From NCBI GenBank assembly GCA_019240115.1, contig JAFAYV010000039.1, positions 1 to 57,757 on the forward strand: 57,757 nt of DNA. The letters run 5' to 3'. Position numbers and translations under genes: made by a program. The first letter of the stretch is position 1; the number at the start of each line of letters is the position of its first letter. This document shows, in pieces, positions 54,448-57,757 of this stretch. This DNA comes from Solirubrobacterales bacterium (lineage in GTDB: Bacteria; Actinomycetota; Thermoleophilia; Solirubrobacterales; Solirubrobacteraceae). The notes under the pieces are model-generated. The model was not told the origin of the DNA and made no database searches. It was given only the letters and a program-made list of their open reading frames with translations.

Positions 54448-55599
54448 TCACGCGGCGCAGTGCCCGGTGCCGACCGGGCGGGTGCCGGCCCGGCGCAGCT
54501 GCCCGGCGACGAGCGCGTCGGGCACCGCGAACCCGCCCGGGCGACTCGCGCCGGTGATCGCCGCGAACACGGTGGCCACGACCTCGCCCTGCGCGTCGAC
54601 CATCGGGCCGCCCGAGTTCCCGGGGCGCACGCGGCCGCGCAGGGCGGTGATCCGGCGCAGCACCTGGTTCTCCCCGTAGGCGTCCTGGGTGCGCACCGTC
54701 TCGGTCTGGCCGAGGCGGCCCGGCTCGGCGTCGAAGGCGCCGTCGAGCGGGTAGCCGAGGATCGCCGCGGCGGTCCCCGAGGAGGGGTTGCCCGCCATGT
54801 GCAACGCCCGCGGCCGCAGATCGGCGACCCGGAGGATCGCGATGTCGTCGTGGGTGTCGAAACGGACCACCGCGGCGGGCAGGCCCCTGCCGATGCCGCC
54901 GACCTGGACGCGCGTGGTCGCCTCGCCGGCGACGACGTGCGCGTTGGTGACCACGATCCCCGGGGCGGCGACCCACCCCGAGCCCTCGACGCCGAGCCCG
55001 CAGGCGGTCCCGTACACGCGCACGACGCTGCGGCCCGCCGCGCGCACCCCGGGCGTGCGCAGGATGTGTCCCGTCGGCATCCGCACGTCGGCGGCCGGCC
55101 CGTGGACCGACGGGAGCGGGTCAAAGCGCGCGAGCGCGTCGAGCACCGGTCCCGACGGCGGCAGCAGGCGGTCCAGCGCCCGGAGGATCCGCGAGTCGCG
55201 CAGGTCGGTTCGCCACGGCCCCGCCGACGTCGACTGCAGCGCGACGGCGGAGACGATCCAGGCGATCCCGAGCGCGACGCACGCGGTGAGCGCGGCCCCG
55301 AGCAGGCCGTCGAGCGCCCCGAACCCCGGGATCCGCAGCATTGCGCGCAAACGCCCGCCGACGCCCTCCAGGCCGCTGGCGAACACCCCGCCGGCGAGCA
55401 GCGCGCCGGCGAGGCCGAATAGCGGCGCGTACGGCGAGGCCGCGCCGCGGTGCAGCAGCAGCGGCGCCAACCGCGTACCGACGAGCGCCCCGAGCACGAA
55501 GCCGACGAGCGACAGCGCCCCGACCACGAAACCCTGCCGGTAGCCGTAGACGGCGAGCAGAGCAGTGAAGGCGACGATCACCCAGTCCAGCGCGGTCAT
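54448..55599 (-). CDS. MarP-like membrane serine protease (CvpA + trypsin-like)
   Basis: A 383-residue protein. The N-terminal ~120 residues are a CvpA-type domain with four helices (LDWVIVAFTALLAVYGYRQG, GALSLVGFVLGALVGTRLAP, GLLGAALTACVALGIAWIVS). The extracytoplasmic trypsin-like domain has His221 in VVTNAHVVAGEA, Asp251/252 in FDTHDDIAILRV and Ser329 in RVRPGNSGGPMVDA. Cys200 and the Cys of the terminal GHCAA fit the regulatory disulfide of mycobacterial MarP, which protects against acid and oxidative stress. TACCCT lies exactly 6 nt before the ATG. The gene is divergent from the penicillin-binding protein gene. Confidence 0.92.
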   Translation of the reverse strand: MTALDWVIVAFTALLAVYGYRQGFVVGALSLVGFVLGALVGTRLAPLLLHRGAASPYAPLFGLAGALLAGGVFASGLEGVGGRLRAMLRIPGFGALDGLLGAALTACVALGIAWIVSAVALQSTSAGPWRTDLRDSRILRALDRLLPPSGPVLDALARFDPLPSVHGPAADVRMPTGHILRTPGVRAAGRSVVRVYGTACGLGVEGSGWVAAPGIVVTNAHVVAGEATTRVQVGGIGRGLPAAVVRFDTHDDIAILRVADLRPRALHMAGNPSSGTAAAILGYPLDGAFDAEPGRLGQTETVRTQDAYGENQVLRRITALRGRVRPGNSGGPMVDAQGEVVATVFAAITGASRPGGFAVPDALVAGQLRRAGTRPVGTGHCAA

Positions 55600-55605
55600 G
55601 CCGGC

Positions 55606-55611
55606 AGGGTA
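55606..55611 (-). promoter_or_regulatory. -10-like TACCCT of the MarP-like gene
   Basis: TACCCT ends 6 nt before ATG 55599 in the 76-bp divergent gap. Confidence 0.5.
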
Positions 55612-55660
55612 TTGACCGGGGGGCTCGGGCGAAAAGGCCCCGCAAAAGGCTCGTATCTTC

Positions 55661-55666
55661 TACCGT
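55661..55666 (+). promoter_or_regulatory. -10-like TACCGT of the penicillin-binding protein gene
   Basis: TACCGT ends 9 nt before the GTG at 55676, on the other side of the same divergent gap. Confidence 0.4.
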
Positions 55667-55675
55667 ATCGCCAAG

Positions 55676-57397
55676 GTGGTCGAAGGCACGCTCACGTTGG
55701 CCGGATCCCGTCCGGCTCGTCGCCGTCGGGGTCGCCGTCGCCGGTTGATCACGCGTGCGGCGCCGATCGTCGCGCTCGCGGCGGGCGCGTTCGCCGCGGG
55801 CGCGGTGCTGGCGGCGGCCCCGGGACACGACGAGCATCGCCTGGTCGCGCGCTACGTCAGCGCCTGGGAGCGCGGCGACGTCTCGCGCATGTACTCGCTG
55901 CTGGATTCCCGGGCGCGCCGGGTGACTCCCGAGGCATCGTTCGCCCGCCAGCTGAAGGCCGCCGCCGGCACCGCGACCGCGAGCAGCATGCGCGTCCTGA
56001 CCGTCGGGCACCGCCAGGGCGCGACGCTGCCGGTGCGGATGCAGGTCAGCACCCGGCTGTGGGGCGTGCTCGACGAGACGCTCGAGGTCCCCCTCAGCGG
56101 CCAGGGCTCCTCCGCGCGCGTGCGCCTGCTCCCCCAGCTCCTGTTCCCGGGCCTGCGCGCCGGCGAGCGCCTGCACCGTCAGCTCCGGTTGCCGCCGCGG
56201 GCGACGATCCTGGCCAGCGACGGTGAGCCCCTCGCCCAGGGACCCAACCGCACCTCGCCGATCTCCGACGTCGCGCTCCAGGTCGTCGGCACGCTCGGGC
56301 CGGTTCCCCGCGACCAGGCCGCCAGCTACGCGGCGCTCGGCTATCCGCCGGGCGCGAAGGTCGGCCTCGACGGCCTCGAGCGGATCCTTCAGCGCCGGCT
56401 CGTCGGCCGGGTCGGCGGCGTGCTGCTCGCCGGGCACCGGCGCCTGGCGACCGCCGTCCCGCGCAAGGCGCCCGCGGTGCGCACCACGATCGTCCCCCGA
56501 CTCGAACGCGCCACCGTCTCGGCGATGGGCGGCCAGTACGCCGGCATGACGGTCATCGATCCGTACACCGGCGGGATCGAGGCGCTCGGCGGGGTCGCGT
56601 TCTCCGCCGTCCAGCCGCCGGGCTCGACGATGAAGATCATCACCGCCTCGGCGGCGCTGGCGGCGGGCATCGTCAAGCTGTCGACCACCTTCCCGGTTGC
56701 GACGTCGGCCGACATCGACGGCTTCAACCTCCAGAACGCAAACGGCGAGGCGTGCGGCGGCACCCTGCTCAACGCCTTCGCGGTGTCGTGCAACTCTGTC
56801 TTCGCGCCGCTCGGCGCCAAGCTCGGAGGCGCCCGCCTCGTCGCGATGGCCGAGCGCTACGGCTTCAACCGTCCCTCGCCGGTGCCGGGCGCCCCGGAGA
56901 GCACGATCCCCTCGGCGCGCAAGATCGGCAACGCGCTCTCGGTCGGCTCGTCGGCGATCGGCCAGGGCCTGGTGCAGACAAACTCGCTGCAGATGGCCGA
57001 CGTGGCGGCAACGGTCGCGATGGGCGGCCGCCGGCCGATCCTCACCCTGCTCGCGCACCAGCGCCCGCGATTCGTGCGCGTCATCCCGCCCGGCGTCGCC
57101 AACGAGGTGCAGCGGATGATGGTCGCCGTGGTCGATTTCGGCACCGGCACATCGGCGCAGATCCCCGGCGTCACGGTGGCCGGCAAGACCGGCACCGCCG
57201 AGCTGCGCGACACGGCGACCGACGCCCCCGGAGGCGGCTCGGACGATCCCCAGAACACCGACGCCTGGTTTACCGGCTACGCCCCCGTCGGCGATCCCCG
57301 GGTCGTCGTCGGAGCGCTGTTCCCCAACCAGGGCGCGGGCGGCCAGGCCGCCGCTCCCCCGGTCCGCGACGTCATCGCCACGGCGCTGCACCACTAG
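55676..57397 (+). CDS. Class B penicillin-binding protein with an NTF2-like MecA_N domain
   Basis: A 573-residue transpeptidase crosslinking peptidoglycan outside the membrane. After an Arg-rich start and one anchor helix (~29-48), residues ~52-115 form an NTF2-like MecA_N domain (HRLVARYVSAWERGDVSRMY). A short dimerisation region (PPRATILASDGEPLAQ) follows. The transpeptidase has SxxK in PPGSTMKIITASAALA (Ser317, Lys320), SxN as SCN (371-373) and KTG in VAGKTGTAELRD (Lys504). No glycosyltransferase domain is present. The start is GTG 55676. MecA_N-type proteins are often linked to low beta-lactam affinity, but that is family knowledge, not shown here. Confidence 0.92.
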   Translation: MVEGTLTLAGSRPARRRRGRRRRLITRAAPIVALAAGAFAAGAVLAAAPGHDEHRLVARYVSAWERGDVSRMYSLLDSRARRVTPEASFARQLKAAAGTATASSMRVLTVGHRQGATLPVRMQVSTRLWGVLDETLEVPLSGQGSSARVRLLPQLLFPGLRAGERLHRQLRLPPRATILASDGEPLAQGPNRTSPISDVALQVVGTLGPVPRDQAASYAALGYPPGAKVGLDGLERILQRRLVGRVGGVLLAGHRRLATAVPRKAPAVRTTIVPRLERATVSAMGGQYAGMTVIDPYTGGIEALGGVAFSAVQPPGSTMKIITASAALAAGIVKLSTTFPVATSADIDGFNLQNANGEACGGTLLNAFAVSCNSVFAPLGAKLGGARLVAMAERYGFNRPSPVPGAPESTIPSARKIGNALSVGSSAIGQGLVQTNSLQMADVAATVAMGGRRPILTLLAHQRPRFVRVIPPGVANEVQRMMVAVVDFGTGTSAQIPGVTVAGKTGTAELRDTATDAPGGGSDDPQNTDAWFTGYAPVGDPRVVVGALFPNQGAGGQAAAPPVRDVIATALHH

Positions 57398-57480
57398 ACG
57401 CACGCTGTCGCTGACCGCCACCGTGCCCCGTGCCAGCCGCCGCGGATGATGGCCGCCGCAGGCGATCGCCGCCAAGGGCA

Positions 57481-57521
57481 GTGGCCGCCGCGGGCGGTGG
57501 CCGCCGCGGGCGGTGGCCGCC
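57481..57521. repeat. 16-bp GC-rich tandem repeat
   Basis: GTGGCCGCCGCGGGCG occurs twice plus a 9-bp partial, and runs directly into the inverted REP end. Confidence 0.75.
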
Positions 57522-57527
57522 AATAAG
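57512..57527 (-). repeat. Inverted copy of the REP right arm
   Basis: GGTGGCCGCCAATAAG is the exact reverse complement of the right-arm core at 57721-57736. It is followed by a short hairpin (GTGGCG-GGCTT-CGCCAC). Confidence 0.7.
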
Positions 57528-57687
57528 TCGACGTGGCGGGCTTCGCCACCCGCGGTGGATGAAACAGGGCCTGCGCACCGGAATGTGGGTGGTCAATAAT
57601 CGTGCTCTGTCGCTACAGCCGGTCGGGAGCAACGCCGCGGCTGCCAGTGAGTCACGCGGTCGTTGAAGCGGCGGCACGATGCCGTCA

Positions 57688-57741
57688 CGGGGTGGCAGCC
57701 GAGACGTCCTGGCTGACCGGCTTATTGGCGGCCACCCCCCC
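57688..57741. repeat. REP-like dispersed element, copy B
   Basis: The left arm (57688-57708) is identical to copy A at 9002-9022 over 21 bp. A 9-bp spacer (57709-57717) differs, and the right arm (57718-57741) differs by one base. A further partial right arm (ATTGGCGGCCACC) ends the window. Confidence 0.8.
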
Positions 57742-57757
57742 GTCATTGGCGGCCACC

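Larger units (their letters stand above)
57398..57757. other. Repeat-rich non-coding tail of the window
   Basis: No gene is recognised in these 360 bases. They contain a 16-bp GC tandem (57481-57521), an inverted copy of the REP end (57512-57527) followed by a GTGGCG/CGCCAC hairpin, an AT-richer stretch with GGTCAATAATC, and REP copy B at 57688-57741. Confidence 0.7.

Overview
The window is about 70% GC, densely packed chromosomal DNA from a bacterium. It has no rRNA, tRNA, CRISPR array, phage or insertion sequence that I can see. Several features point to Actinomycetota: the CysM/CysO/Mec/MoeZ cysteine route, a MarP-like membrane serine protease, a WS/DGAT wax ester or triacylglycerol synthase, GuaB3, a DUF1802 protein, bacterial Ku and an AddA/AddB-like helicase-nuclease pair. 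The gene mix and very high GC suggest class Thermoleophilia (Solirubrobacterales-like), but that placement is an inference.

Layout. 1-740: a GuaB3-type IMP dehydrogenase relative cut by the left edge. 885-4526 (minus): HU, pyrF, a frameshifted LysM gene, a D-Ala-D-Ala carboxypeptidase and a PfkB sugar kinase, the last four tightly coupled. 5041-7418 (minus): murI-rph-rdgB. 7487-8410: a glycosyltransferase, then a non-coding stretch with a decayed PfkB kinase and a REP-like repeat. 9183-12317: a histone-deacetylase-like amidohydrolase, nadB and a small Cys-motif protein. 12424-16856: hyuA-hyuB and a beta-hydroxyacid dehydrogenase. 17033-18660: DUF1802, a protease-like protein without its zinc motif, and a winged-helix gene remnant. 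18761-23338 (minus): moeZ-cysO-cysM, two ferritin-like proteins, mec and a zinc-ribbon membrane protein. Together these form a complete protein-bound-thiocarboxylate route to cysteine.

23418-28503: a thioredoxin-fold protein with rearranged cysteines, a metallophosphoesterase, ispH, WS/DGAT and a SufT-like protein. 28620-34437: a STAS protein, a GH79-like hydrolase, fxsA, several unknowns and a flippase-like membrane protein. 34721-41902: gltD and gltB, split by an alkA-like gene on the other strand. 41996-45397: Ku, an aldo/keto reductase, a decayed O6-alkylguanine transferase and a BrkB/YihY membrane protein. 45431-54392 (minus): an AddA/AddB-like pair and a type IA topoisomerase. 54448-57397: a MarP-like protease divergent from a class B penicillin-binding protein, followed by a repeat-rich tail.

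Main observations. (1) A TANNNT hexamer, often TAGNCT or TACNCT, sits 6-10 nt before the start codon at about sixteen gene starts, mostly without a ribosome binding site. This suggests leaderless transcription is common here. (2) A 53-bp REP-like element occurs at 9002-9054 and 57688-57741. (3) CysO ends in Gly-Gly-Gly-Arg rather than Gly-Gly, MoeZ has its rhodanese domain at the N-terminus, and two ferritin-like genes lie inside the cysteine cluster. (4) Several apparently empty stretches contain recognisable gene remnants (LysM, PfkB, AlkZ-like, Ogt). (5) A three-hairpin structured region lies between gltD and the flippase gene. I found no convincing wholly new multi-gene system; the modified cysteine cluster is the best candidate for new biology.
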